A DNA stretch of 37,620 nt. Source: Micromonosporaceae bacterium. GTDB lineage: Bacteria > Actinomycetota > Actinomycetes > Mycobacteriales > Micromonosporaceae. Shown one piece after another: positions 21,611 to 30,387 of the stretch (positions within the stretch are counted from its first letter, which is position 1; each line of letters opens with the position of its first letter). The notes beneath the pieces were generated by a model. It searched no databases. It was not told the DNA's origin and was given only the letters and a program-made list of their open reading frames with translations. Position numbers and translations under genes: made by a program. The DNA lies in NCBI GenBank assembly GCA_007130245.1, contig SLSW01000197.1:1-37620 (forward strand), given 5' to 3'.

Positions 21611-23527
21611 GTGGCACAGACTCCCCCCTCAGCCGGCCACCCCGGGCGGCAGCTGCTGGTCCTCGGGCTGGCGTTCGCGTTCCTGTTCGGCATGATGTTC
21701 TTCGCCGGCACCGCCGGCATGAGCACCACCGAGCGGATAACCCCGAAGCTCGGTCTCGACCTGATCGGCGGCACCCGGGTCGTCATGCAGGCGGTCACGG
21801 TCGACGGGCAGGAACCCGAGCCCGACCAGCTCGAGCAGGCGCGCCAGATCATCGAGAGCCGCGTGAACGCGCTCGGTGTGGAAGAGGCGGAGGTCGTCAG
21901 CGAGGGCGGCGACCTGATCGTCATCTCGGTGGCGGGGGAGAGTGAAGACGCCCTGCGCTCCGTGGGCGACCCGGCGGAGCTGCGATTCCGCAAGGTGCTC
22001 GCCCGCACCGCCGCCGGGGTGAGCCCGCCGGAGCTGCCCGACGCCGAGGCCACGCCGGATCCGGACGCCAGTCCGGACCCGGAGGCGAGCCCAGCCCCGG
22101 AGACCAGCCCGCAGCCGGAGGCCACCCCGGCGCCGTCACCAGAGGCGGCCACCGAGGAGGAGACCGACATCGAGGCGCCGGAGGACCTGCGGGACCAGGT
22201 GATGCAGATCGTCGGCGAGGAGGCCATGCAGGCCGCGCTCGGGCTGACCGCCCCGGTCGACCCGGCCGAGGACCCGGAACTCGCGCAACTGCTGCAGCCG
22301 TTCGGCGAGCTGGACGGCCCGCAGGTGGCGGTGCTGCCGACCCGGGTGCAGTTCAACGTGCCCGACATCACCTGCGAGCAGCTCAACGCCCGTCCCGCCG
22401 GCTCGATCCAGGATCCGGATGAGCTGGTGGTGGCCTGCGACGCGCAAGGCTTCGGCTTCAAGAACCTGCTCGATCGGTCGACGGTGCTCGGCACCGCGGT
22501 CGACGACGCCAGCGCCGTCGTCGACACCAACGTCAACCAGTGGGTCGTCAGCCTCAGCTTCAACCGGGAGGGCCAGCGCAACTGGACCGACCTGACCCGG
22601 GAGGCCGTCCGGCCCGACGCCGGCGTCCCGCTGGAGCAGCAGCAGATCGCCGAGGACAACACCTACGCCGGCGAGCGGCCGATCCAGTGCGACCCGTTCA
22701 GCGCGCGTGGGCCGTCCGACGGCCACTGCCTGGTCGCGGTGGTGCTGGACAACCAGGTGGTCTCCGCGCCGGAGATCCGCAGTGTGATCGGCGGCGACGC
22801 GGAGATCCGCGGCGACTTCACCGCCGCCGAGGCCAGGGAGCTGGCCACCCAGCTGCGCTACGGTGCGCTGCCGCTGACGTTCGTGCCGCAGGAGGAGCAG
22901 ACGGTCACCCCGACGCTCGGCCTCGAGTACCTGCGCGCCGGCCTGATCGCCGCCGGCATCGGCGTGGTGCTGGTGATGGCGTACGTGTTCTTCTACTACC
23001 GTCTGCTCGGCCTGGTGATCTTCGGCAGCCTGATCGTCTCCTCACTGCTGACGTTCGCCGCCCTGGTGGTGCTGGGTCGCGGCATCGGCTACACCCTGAC
23101 GCTGGCCGGCATATCCGGGTTCATCGTCGCGGTAGGTATCGCCTCCGACTCGTTCATCATCTACTTCGAACGCCTCAAGGATGAGATCCGCAGCGGTCGC
23201 ACCGCCCGCAGCGCGGTGCCTCGTGCCTGGGTGCGGGCACGGCGCACCATCCTGACCGCCAACGCGGTCACCCTGATGGCGGCGATCGTGCTCTACCTGC
23301 TGTCGGCGGGACAGGTGCGCGGGTTCGCCTTCGCGCTCGGGCTCGCCACCATTCTCGACCTGCTGACCGTGTTCACGTTCCGCCATCCGATGATGGTCCT
23401 GCTGGCGCGCACCAGGGCGTTCCTGTCGCCGACGGTCAGTGGCCTGGGCAAGGCACTGGAACTGGACCGCAAGGCGGCGGGGACCACGCCTGCGGGGCCG
23501 GGCATGCCGCAGACGAAGGAGGCGTGA
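21611..23527 (+). CDS. secD: Protein translocase subunit SecD
   Basis: SecD with SecF uses the proton gradient to help release and fold proteins on the outer face of the membrane. The 638-residue protein has an N-terminal helix (about 15-33), the LGLDLIGGTRVVMQ motif (47-60), a large extracytoplasmic P1 region and five C-terminal helices (about 441-603) with GIASDSFIIYFERLKDE, the SecD/SecF D4-type motif. An odd feature is a low-complexity insert at about 140-185, rich in Pro, Glu, Asp, Ser and Thr (repeats like SPDPEASPAPETSP), interrupting the P1 region. GTG 21611 is used. The stop lies 3 bp before the secF start. Confidence 0.95.
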   Translation: MAQTPPSAGHPGRQLLVLGLAFAFLFGMMFFAGTAGMSTTERITPKLGLDLIGGTRVVMQAVTVDGQEPEPDQLEQARQIIESRVNALGVEEAEVVSEGGDLIVISVAGESEDALRSVGDPAELRFRKVLARTAAGVSPPELPDAEATPDPDASPDPEASPAPETSPQPEATPAPSPEAATEEETDIEAPEDLRDQVMQIVGEEAMQAALGLTAPVDPAEDPELAQLLQPFGELDGPQVAVLPTRVQFNVPDITCEQLNARPAGSIQDPDELVVACDAQGFGFKNLLDRSTVLGTAVDDASAVVDTNVNQWVVSLSFNREGQRNWTDLTREAVRPDAGVPLEQQQIAEDNTYAGERPIQCDPFSARGPSDGHCLVAVVLDNQVVSAPEIRSVIGGDAEIRGDFTAAEARELATQLRYGALPLTFVPQEEQTVTPTLGLEYLRAGLIAAGIGVVLVMAYVFFYYRLLGLVIFGSLIVSSLLTFAALVVLGRGIGYTLTLAGISGFIVAVGIASDSFIIYFERLKDEIRSGRTARSAVPRAWVRARRTILTANAVTLMAAIVLYLLSAGQVRGFAFALGLATILDLLTVFTFRHPMMVLLARTRAFLSPTVSGLGKALELDRKAAGTTPAGPGMPQTKEA

Positions 23528-23529
23528 CG

Positions 23530-24708
23530 ATGACCAGCCCGGTGCAGGACCAGACCCCGGAGCCGGAACAGCACAGGCACTCGTGGGCGGCACGCCTCTA
23601 CCTCGGCCAGGCCGGCATCAACATCATCGACTGGCGGCGTCGCTGGTTCATCGCCGCGGCGGTGCTCGTGCTGATCGCCATCGGCGGCATGGGATTCCGC
23701 GGGTTCGACTTCGGCATGGAGTTCACCGGCGGCAACGCGTTCGAGATCCCGGTCGAGGCGGCCGACTCACTGCAGCAGGCCGAGCAGGCGATCGACGACG
23801 CCGGCGCCTCAGTGGCCTCCGCCCAGGAGCTGGGCACCACCCACTACCTGATCCGCACCCACGAGCTGGAGGCGGACGAGACGCTTGCGGTCAAGGAACG
23901 CGCCGCGCAGATCCTCGACTTTCCGGCAGCGGAGATCAGCGACAGCCTCGTCAGCGCGGCCTGGGGCGGTCACATCACCGATCGGGCTCTGCTCGCGCTG
24001 GCGGTGTTCCTCGCCCTGGTGGTCACGTATCTGATCATCCGGTTCGAGGCACGGGCGGCGCTGGCCGCGGTCAGCGGCCTCGCGCTCGACATCACCTTTG
24101 TCGCCGGCATCTACGCCATCGTCGGCTTCGAGGTCACCCCCGCAACAGTGATCGGGTTCCTGACCATCATGGGCTTCGGCCTCTACGACACCGTGGTGGT
24201 CTTCGACAAGATCCACGAGAACACCAAGGGCATCACCGCCAGCAACACCGAGACCTATGCGGAGGGGGCGAACCTCGCCGTCAACCAGGTCATGATGCGT
24301 ACGATCAACACCTCGATCGTGTCGCTGCTGCCGGTGGGTGGGCTGCTGTTCATCGGCGCGGGACTGCTCGGCGCCGGCACCCTGAAGGACCTCGGCCTGG
24401 TGCTGTTCGTCGGCATCGCGGTGTCGTTCTACACCTCGCTGTTCTTCTCCTCGCCGCTGCTGGTGGAGCTCAAGTCGCGTGAGCCACGGTTCCGGGCCCA
24501 CACCCAGCGGGTGCTGGCCAAGCGCGCCGCGCTGGCCCACCGCGAGGCGCGCAAGGCCGGCAAGTCCGACACGGAGGAGCCGCCACCGCCGCCGGTGGTC
24601 AACCCGGAGCTGATCGAGCTCGCTGGCGCCGCCCCGAAGGTGGGTGCGCGCCCGACCCAGCCCAGACGCGGCGGCAAGAAGCGTTCCGGTGGTGCAAAGA
24701 AGCGATGA
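23530..24708 (+). CDS. secF: Protein translocase subunit SecF
   Basis: SecF is the partner of SecD in the Sec accessory complex. The 392-residue protein has a first helix at about 37-57, the motif FDFGMEFTGGNAFEI just after it, and C-terminal helices carrying GFGLYDTVVVFDKIHEN. I use ATG 23530, which has GGAGG 7 nt upstream; the in-frame GTG at 23524 would leave almost no spacing. The cytoplasmic tail is long and basic, with a proline run (EEPPPPPVVNPE) and ending RRGGKKRSGGAKKR, common in actinobacterial SecF. The stop overlaps the apt start (ATGA). Confidence 0.95.
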   Translation: MTSPVQDQTPEPEQHRHSWAARLYLGQAGINIIDWRRRWFIAAAVLVLIAIGGMGFRGFDFGMEFTGGNAFEIPVEAADSLQQAEQAIDDAGASVASAQELGTTHYLIRTHELEADETLAVKERAAQILDFPAAEISDSLVSAAWGGHITDRALLALAVFLALVVTYLIIRFEARAALAAVSGLALDITFVAGIYAIVGFEVTPATVIGFLTIMGFGLYDTVVVFDKIHENTKGITASNTETYAEGANLAVNQVMMRTINTSIVSLLPVGGLLFIGAGLLGAGTLKDLGLVLFVGIAVSFYTSLFFSSPLLVELKSREPRFRAHTQRVLAKRAALAHREARKAGKSDTEEPPPPPVVNPELIELAGAAPKVGARPTQPRRGGKKRSGGAKKR

Positions 24709-25250
24709 GTGAGGTCACCGGCGACAGCGGTCCCGAGCTGGCGGCCCTGGTCGCTGACCGGGTGCTCGACGTGCCCGGCTTCCCGCACGCCGGCATCGTG
24801 TTCAAGGACCTCAGCCCGCTGTTCGCCGACCCGGTGGCATTCCGCCGGGTGGTCGACGCGACGGTGCACGCCCACGACGGGTTCGATGTCGTTGTCGGCA
24901 TCGAGGCCCGTGGGTTCGTGCTGGCCGCCGCGGTGGCGTACGCGGCCGGCGTCGGCGTGGTGCCGGTGCGCAAGGCCGGAAAGCTGCCGCGGGACACCCA
25001 CGCGGCCAGCTATGCGCTGGAGTACGGCGAGGCCACCCTCGAGGTGCACCGGGACGCGTTCGCCGCCGGCCAGCGCGTGCTCGTGGTCGACGACGTGCTC
25101 GCTACCGGCGGCACCGCCCAGGCCGCGCTGCAACTGGTGGAGCAGGCCGGCGCCTCGCCGCTAGGGCTCACCGTGGTGGTCGAGCTGTCGTTCCTCGGCG
25201 GCCGGGCGCGGGTGGACGCCCACCCGGTGCACTCCCTGCTGATCGTGTAA
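24705..25250 (+). CDS. apt: Adenine phosphoribosyltransferase
   Basis: Apt converts adenine and PRPP to AMP in purine salvage. The 181-residue protein has the PRPP-binding loop VLVVDDVLATGGTA (125-138), the N-terminal PGFPHAGIVFKDLSPLF signature and GIEARGFVLAAAVA, all typical. The 4-bp overlap with secF places it in the same transcript. It sits between secDF and relA, the usual actinobacterial order. No anomaly is seen. Confidence 0.95.
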   Translation: MSEVTGDSGPELAALVADRVLDVPGFPHAGIVFKDLSPLFADPVAFRRVVDATVHAHDGFDVVVGIEARGFVLAAAVAYAAGVGVVPVRKAGKLPRDTHAASYALEYGEATLEVHRDAFAAGQRVLVVDDVLATGGTAQAALQLVEQAGASPLGLTVVVELSFLGGRARVDAHPVHSLLIV

Positions 25251-25351
25251 CCGATCGGAGTCGCGCAGCGTCGCCACCGACAGCCTCGCCACCACGGCAG
25301 GTACGATTGGCCATCTAGCAGCGAACCCGAGTGCAAAGCGAAGGAGCCGCG

Positions 25352-27754
25352 GTGTCGAGCGACGTCGCGCCCGGCGGCACGACCACCCCGGCGGAGACCG
25401 CCCCCGGCGCCGACAACGGAGCCCAGGGGTCGCCTTCGTCCGCCGCAACCGGTCCGGACATCAGGGATCAGAGTTCGCAGTCGAGTTTTAACCTCGCATC
25501 CGCGCCGACCGGGCGCCGGGTGCGCGCCCGGCTGGCCCGCTTCAACGCGCCGTGGCAGACCCCGGACGTCAGTGAGGTGTTGGAGCCGCTGATCGCCCAG
25601 CACCGGGTCAGTCACCCCAAGGGGGACGTGCGGCTGATCCAACGCGCCTTCGACACCGCCTCGCGATGGCACGCCGGGCAGCACCGCAAGTCCGGCGACC
25701 CGTACATCACCCACCCCTTGGCCGTGGCCACCATCCTGGCCAACCTCGGCATGGACACCATCACGCTGGCGGCGGCGCTGCTGCACGACACCATCGAGGA
25801 TACCGACTACACCCTCGAGCAGATCCGTGCGGACTTCGGGGAGGAGGTGGCGCTGCTGGTCGACGGCGTCACCAAACTGGACGCGGTCAAGCTGGGCGAC
25901 GCCGCCAAGGCCGAGACCATCCGCAAGATGGTCGTGGCGATGGCCAAGGACCCGCGGGTGCTGGTGATCAAGCTGGCCGACCGGCTGCACAACATGCGCA
26001 CCCTGACCTTCCTGCCCCGACCCAAGCAGGAGCAGAAGGCCAAGGAGACTCTGGAGATCCTCGCCCCGCTGGCGCACCGGCTGGGTCTGAACACCCTCAA
26101 GTGGGAGCTGGAGGATCTCGCCTTCGGCACCCTCTACCCGAAGCGGTTCCAGGAGATCAGCCGCCTGATCGCTGACCATCAGCCCCAGCGGGACACGCTG
26201 CTGCGCCAGGTCACCAAGAAGGTGCAGACGGAGCTGAAGGATGCCAAGGTCAAGGCCAAGGTGACCGGCCGACCGAAGCACCTGTACTCGATCTACCAGA
26301 AGATGATCGTACGGGGGCGCGACTTCAACGACATCTACGACCTGATCGGGCTGCGGATCCTGGTCGACACGGTGCGTGACTGTTACGCGGCGCTCGGGGT
26401 GATCCACGCGAACTGGCAGCCGGTGCCGGGCCGGTTCAAGGACTACATCGCGATGCCGAAGTTCAACATGTACCAGTCGCTGCATACCACGGTGATCGGT
26501 CCGTCGGGCAAGCCGGTGGAGATGCAGATCCGCACCGAGGCGATGGACCGCACCGCGGAGTACGGCATCGCGGCGCACTGGAAGTACAAGGAGACCAAGG
26601 ACGCCGCACTGGTCGGTCCACCGGCCCACATCGACAGCATGACCTGGCTGCGCCAGCTACTGGACTGGCAGCGCGAGGCCGCCGAGCCGGGGGAGTTCCT
26701 AGAGGCGCTGCGCTACGACCTGTCCAGCCAGGAGGTGTTCGTCTTCACCCCGAAGGGCGAGGTCATCCCGCTGCCGGCCGGGTCCACGCCGGTCGATTTC
26801 GCCTACGCGGTGCACACCGAGGTCGGGCACCGCTGCATCGGTGCGCGGGTCAACCAGAAGCTGGTGCCGCTGGAGTCCACACTGTCCAACGGTGACGTGA
26901 TCGAGATTTTCACGTCCAAGTCGGAGACGGCCGGACCCAGCCATGACTGGCTCGGGTTCGTCAAGAGCCCCCGCGCTCGCACCAAGATCCGCCAGTACTT
27001 CAACAAGGAGCGGCGGGAGGAGGCGATCGAGGCCGGCAAGGACGCGATCGCCAAGGCGATGCGCAAGCGCGGGCTGCCGCTGCAGCGGATGCTGACCACC
27101 GACTCACTGATGACGATCGCGCGCGAGTTGCACCTGGCCGACGTGACCGCGCTGTACGCCGCGGTGGGGGAGAACCAGTTCTCCGCCCAGTCGGTGGTGC
27201 AGAAGCTGGTGGCAGGCTACGGCGGCGAGGAGGGCGCGGCCGAGGACATCGCCGAGACGCACGTGCCCACCCGGGCGCCGCGCAGCCGCAGCACCACCCA
27301 CGATCCGGGGGTGGTCGTCACCGGGGTCAGCGACGTGTGGATCAAGCTGGCGCGGTGTTGCACCCCGGTGCCGGGCGACACAGTGTTCGGCTTCGTCACT
27401 CGCACCGGCGGGGTGAGCGTGCACCGCGACGACTGTGCCAACGCGGACGACCTGCGTATGCAGTCCGAGCGCATCGTCGAGGTCTCCTGGAAGCCGTCGA
27501 GCGCCTCCAGTTTCCTGGTGCAGATCCAGGTGGAGGCGCTGGACCGGCACAAGCTGCTGGCCGACATCACCCAGGCGCTGTCCGAGGAGCGGGTCAACAT
27601 CCTCAACGCCACCGTGGCCACCACCCGCGACCGGGTGGCGATCAGCCGGTTCAGCTTCGAGATGGCCGACCCCAAGCACCTGGGTCACCTGCTCGGCGCG
27701 GTCAAGAAGGTCGACGGCGTCTACGACGCCTACCGCGTCACCTCCGGCTCCTGA
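25352..27754 (+). CDS. relA: Bifunctional (p)ppGpp synthetase/hydrolase (RelA/SpoT family, Rel)
   Basis: Rel makes and degrades the alarmone (p)ppGpp in response to uncharged tRNA on the ribosome. The 800-residue protein has an HD hydrolase domain ([23 protein letters not shown] near 144), a synthetase domain from about 306 ([32 protein letters not shown] at about 361, EMQIRT), a TGS domain about 460-520, the RCCTPVPGD zinc-finger-like region near 668 and a C-terminal ACT domain. An intact HD motif and the RFKD synthetase motif mark a bifunctional long RSH. GTG 25352 has AAGGAG 5 nt upstream and is preferred to GTG 25331. A weak promoter candidate (TACGAT 25302-25307) lies in the apt-relA gap. 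Confidence 0.95.
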   Translation: MSSDVAPGGTTTPAETAPGADNGAQGSPSSAATGPDIRDQSSQSSFNLASAPTGRRVRARLARFNAPWQTPDVSEVLEPLIAQHRVSHPKGDVRLIQRAFDTASRWHAGQHRKSGDPYITHPLAVATILANLGMDTITLAAALLHDTIEDTDYTLEQIRADFGEEVALLVDGVTKLDAVKLGDAAKAETIRKMVVAMAKDPRVLVIKLADRLHNMRTLTFLPRPKQEQKAKETLEILAPLAHRLGLNTLKWELEDLAFGTLYPKRFQEISRLIADHQPQRDTLLRQVTKKVQTELKDAKVKAKVTGRPKHLYSIYQKMIVRGRDFNDIYDLIGLRILVDTVRDCYAALGVIHANWQPVPGRFKDYIAMPKFNMYQSLHTTVIGPSGKPVEMQIRTEAMDRTAEYGIAAHWKYKETKDAALVGPPAHIDSMTWLRQLLDWQREAAEPGEFLEALRYDLSSQEVFVFTPKGEVIPLPAGSTPVDFAYAVHTEVGHRCIGARVNQKLVPLESTLSNGDVIEIFTSKSETAGPSHDWLGFVKSPRARTKIRQYFNKERREEAIEAGKDAIAKAMRKRGLPLQRMLTTDSLMTIARELHLADVTALYAAVGENQFSAQSVVQKLVAGYGGEEGAAEDIAETHVPTRAPRSRSTTHDPGVVVTGVSDVWIKLARCCTPVPGDTVFGFVTRTGGVSVHRDDCANADDLRMQSERIVEVSWKPSSASSFLVQIQVEALDRHKLLADITQALSEERVNILNATVATTRDRVAISRFSFEMADPKHLGHLLGAVKKVDGVYDAYRVTSGS

Positions 27755-27773
27755 CAGCGCCACACCGTCCCGC

Positions 27774-27843
27774 CGATCTTGCACCTGTGCACGTCGTTTG
27801 GTCAACTTTGGACTAATTTATCCCGTGCACAACTGCAAGATCG
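27774..27843. terminator. Long inverted repeat between relA and cyclophilin genes (GATCTTG copy 3, bidirectional terminator candidate)
   Basis: CGATCTTGCACCTGTGCACG (27774-27793) pairs with CGTGCACAACTGCAAGATCG (27824-27843) at 18 of 20 positions around an AT-rich 30-base loop. It lies 19 bp from each of two convergent stop codons, so it can terminate both transcripts. Its outer GATCTTGCA/TGCAAGATC is identical to copy 2, so it also counts as a member of the repeat family. Confidence 0.65.
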
Positions 27844-27862
27844 ACGAGGGACAGGAGGGTGC

Positions 27863-28705
27863 TCAGGCGGGGTCGCTGACCCGCAGCGACTCGATGACCA
27901 CCTCGGTGGCAGGTGCGCCGTCGGGGACGGTCTCGCCGGCCTCGTCGACCGCGCCGTCGGCCGCCACGCTGTCGACGATGTCCAGCCCGTCGGTGACAGT
28001 CCCGACCACGGTGTAGTCCGGTGGCAGGTCACTGTCCTCGTACACGATGAAGAACTGGCTACCGGTCGTGGCCGGCTGCGGAGTCCTTGCCATCGCCAGC
28101 GTGCCGCGCGGATAGGTCGGCTGCTCCCCGGCCGGCAGGTTCTCCTCGGCGAACTTGTAGGTCGGCCCACCGCGACCGGTGCCGCTCGGGTCCCCGCACT
28201 GCAGCACGTAGATCCCTTCGGTCACCATCCGGTGGCACGTGGTGTCGTCGTAGAACTCCTGGCCGGCCAGGTGGGCGAAGCTGGCGTACGTGCACGGCGC
28301 CTGCTCGGCGTCCATCTCCACCTCGATGACCCCGTGGTTGGTGGTGATGGTCATGTCGGCAGGCCCGGTCGGCGGGTCACCGGCCTCCGGCGTCCCCACA
28401 TCGACCAGGTCCGGGTTGATGCTCGCATCCTCGGGCAGCCAGTCACACTCGCCGGGAGCAGCGGGGGTGTCGTCAGCGGGCTCTGGGGAGTCCGCCAGCG
28501 CCGGGGTGTCCGGGGGCGCGTCCTCACCGGTCAGCGCCGTGACCGCCCACACCACGCCGGCCACGACGAGCACGACCGCGCCGGCGGCACCGAGCATCGC
28601 CTGCCGCTGCCGGCGCCGGTGGGCGGCCTCCTGGCGCTCGGCCATCTCCCGGGCGAGCTTGGCGCGCGCCGCGGCGCGCTGCTGGCGCTCCCTGCTGGAC
28701 GTCAC
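27863..28705 (-). CDS. Membrane-anchored cyclophilin-type peptidyl-prolyl isomerase
   Basis: An extracytoplasmic PPIase expected to assist folding of exported proteins. The 280-residue protein has a basic cytoplasmic N-terminus (about 1-35), one membrane helix (36-58), an acidic Pro-rich linker and a cyclophilin domain from about 115. Conserved active-site positions remain: Arg159 (CHRMVTEG, equivalent to the FHR arginine), Gln169 (YVLQCGDPSGTGRGGP) and Gln217-Phe218-Phe219 (GSQFFIVYED). Four cysteines (87, 138, 157, 170) also occur in the next gene's product and probably form disulfides. GTG 28705 has GGAGG 5 nt upstream. It follows its paralogue by 37 bp on the same strand and converges with relA. 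Confidence 0.9.
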   Translation of the reverse strand: MTSSRERQQRAAARAKLAREMAERQEAAHRRRQRQAMLGAAGAVVLVVAGVVWAVTALTGEDAPPDTPALADSPEPADDTPAAPGECDWLPEDASINPDLVDVGTPEAGDPPTGPADMTITTNHGVIEVEMDAEQAPCTYASFAHLAGQEFYDDTTCHRMVTEGIYVLQCGDPSGTGRGGPTYKFAEENLPAGEQPTYPRGTLAMARTPQPATTGSQFFIVYEDSDLPPDYTVVGTVTDGLDIVDSVAADGAVDEAGETVPDGAPATEVVIESLRVSDPA

Positions 28706-28742
28706 GGTTGCCTCCTGCGGCTGGGGTCGGGGTGTCGTTCGC

Positions 28743-29540
28743 CTATTCGGTGACCGTCAGAGCCTGGATGGTGACCGGCTCGGCCGGCGCCGTCGACCCG
28801 TCGGCCGTTCCGGCGGCGCCGATCGCCTCGAGCGCATCGAGGCCGGTGGTCACCTCGCCGAGCACCGGCCAGAGCGGCTGCGGCGTATCGTAGTCCTCAA
28901 AGAAGATCAGAAACTTGCTGCTGTTGCGTCCGGCGTCGTCGGCCAGCGCCACGGTTCCGCGCGGATAGGCCACCGGGCCGTCGCCGTTGGTCGCCCCTTC
29001 CGGATCGGCGGCCGGCAGGTTCGAGCCGAAGAACGCGTACGTCGGGCCACCGATCCCGGTGCCGCTGGGGTCGCCGCAGGCCAGCGCCGCCCCCTCGGTC
29101 AGCTCGTGGCAGTCGGTGCCGTCGAAGAACCCCTGGGTCGCCAGGTGCTCCATGCTGGCCACCGCACACGGGTCGGCGCCCACGTCCAGGGACACCTCCA
29201 CGGTGCCCGTGGCGGCCGCGGCATCCAGGTCGATCGCCATGGTCCGCTGCCCCTCACCCGGCGGGTCGGTCGGCGGAGTGCCCGCCTCGAACCGCTCCGG
29301 CATGGCGGTGGCGTCCAGCGGCTGCCACAGGCACCGGTCCTGGCTGGCGGCCGGTTCCGGATCGGAGTCGAACCAGCCCACCAGCCATGCTGCGCCCGCC
29401 ACGATCAGACCCATGATCACGAACGCGCCGATACCCGCCTGGATCTGCCGCCGACGGCGTTGCTTCGTCGCCCGGCGCACCATCTGGCGCTCGTATCTGT
29501 CGCGCGCCAGCTTGCGCTGCCGACTCCTGGTCGTTGCCAC
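28743..29540 (-). CDS. Membrane-anchored cyclophilin-like protein with degenerate active site
   Basis: A 265-residue paralogue of the neighbouring isomerase with the same layout: Arg-rich cytoplasmic N-terminus (RRATKQRRRRQ), membrane helix about 35-56, cyclophilin-like domain outside. The GDPSGTGIGGPTY loop and four matching cysteines (70, 125, 144, 155) show kinship. The catalytic positions are altered, however: CHE with Glu146 where cyclophilins have Arg, ALACGD where Gln is expected, and Lys209-Phe-Leu (SSKFLIFFED) in place of QFF. It may bind prolyl peptides without catalysis or have another role; this is inference. GTG 29540 has GGAGG 8 nt upstream. It is divergent from the glyoxalase II-like gene. 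Confidence 0.85.
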   Translation of the reverse strand: MATTRSRQRKLARDRYERQMVRRATKQRRRRQIQAGIGAFVIMGLIVAGAAWLVGWFDSDPEPAASQDRCLWQPLDATAMPERFEAGTPPTDPPGEGQRTMAIDLDAAAATGTVEVSLDVGADPCAVASMEHLATQGFFDGTDCHELTEGAALACGDPSGTGIGGPTYAFFGSNLPAADPEGATNGDGPVAYPRGTVALADDAGRNSSKFLIFFEDYDTPQPLWPVLGEVTTGLDALEAIGAAGTADGSTAPAEPVTIQALTVTE

Positions 29541-29670
29541 CGTTTGGTCCTCCGTGCTCGCGGTGAGGTGCGCCCGAGCGAGTGTACGGGTACCGCCTGA
29601 GAATAGGGTGGACCAGGGCGGCTGTCAGGACCGAGGATGGCCGCGAAACGGACAGTTGGGGGTGTGCATC

Positions 29671-30384
29671 GTGCTGGTCGCCGGGTTTCCTGCCGACGCC
29701 TTCGGCACCAACTGCTACGTGCTGGCGCCCGGCGCCGGGGAGCAGTGCCTGATCGTCGACCCCGGGATCGGGGTCACCGACCAGCTGGAGGAGTTGCTGG
29801 CGACCCACCGGCTGCACCCGGCCGCGGTGCTGCTGACCCACGGCCACCTCGATCACACCTTCTCGGTGGCGCCCGTGTGTGGCGCTCGCGGGATCACCGC
29901 CTACATCCACCCGGACGACCGGGAGCTGCTCGCCGACCCCGCCAAGGGCCTGTCGGCGGACATGACCGCGCTGTTCGGCGGGCGGCTGCCCTACACCGAG
30001 CCGGACGATGTCGCGGAGCTGACCGACGGCACCACCCTGCGCCTGGCCGGGTTGGAGATCACCGTCGACCACGCACCCGGCCATACCGGCGGGTCGGTGC
30101 TGTTCCGGATGCCCGGCGAAGGCGCGCAGTGGGAGGCGGACGAGGTCTGCCTGTCCGGAGACGTGCTGTTCGCGGGTTCCATCGGGCGCACCGACCTGCC
30201 GGGCGGCAGCATGCCGGTGATGCTCGCCAGCCTGCGGGACAAGATCCTGCCGCTGGCCGACGACACGGTGGTGCTGCCCGGCCACGGACCCGCGACCACC
30301 ATCGGCCGCGAGCGCGCCGCCAACCCGTACCTGCGGCAGGTCAGCAGTGACGCGCCCGCGACCGGTCCGAGGCGAGGCTGGTAG
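29671..30384 (+). CDS. MBL-fold hydrolase, glyoxalase II-like
   Basis: A cytoplasmic metallo-beta-lactamase-fold hydrolase of 237 residues, likely acting on a thioester such as an S-acyl-mycothiol or related adduct (inferred from class). The dinuclear metal site is complete: His57, His59, Asp61, His62 (THGHLDHT), His138 (APGHTGGS), the Asp in LSGDVLFAGSIGRTD and the His in VLPGHGPATT. I use GTG 29671, preceded by GGGGG with 8-nt spacing and giving the family-like opening LVAGFPADAFGTNCYVLAP; GTG 29662 is possible. It stands 3 bp before hisS. This pairing with hisS downstream of relA is common in actinobacteria. TAGGGT at 29604-29609 may be its -10 box. Confidence 0.9.
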   Translation: MLVAGFPADAFGTNCYVLAPGAGEQCLIVDPGIGVTDQLEELLATHRLHPAAVLLTHGHLDHTFSVAPVCGARGITAYIHPDDRELLADPAKGLSADMTALFGGRLPYTEPDDVAELTDGTTLRLAGLEITVDHAPGHTGGSVLFRMPGEGAQWEADEVCLSGDVLFAGSIGRTDLPGGSMPVMLASLRDKILPLADDTVVLPGHGPATTIGRERAANPYLRQVSSDAPATGPRRGW

Positions 30385-30387
30385 GAG

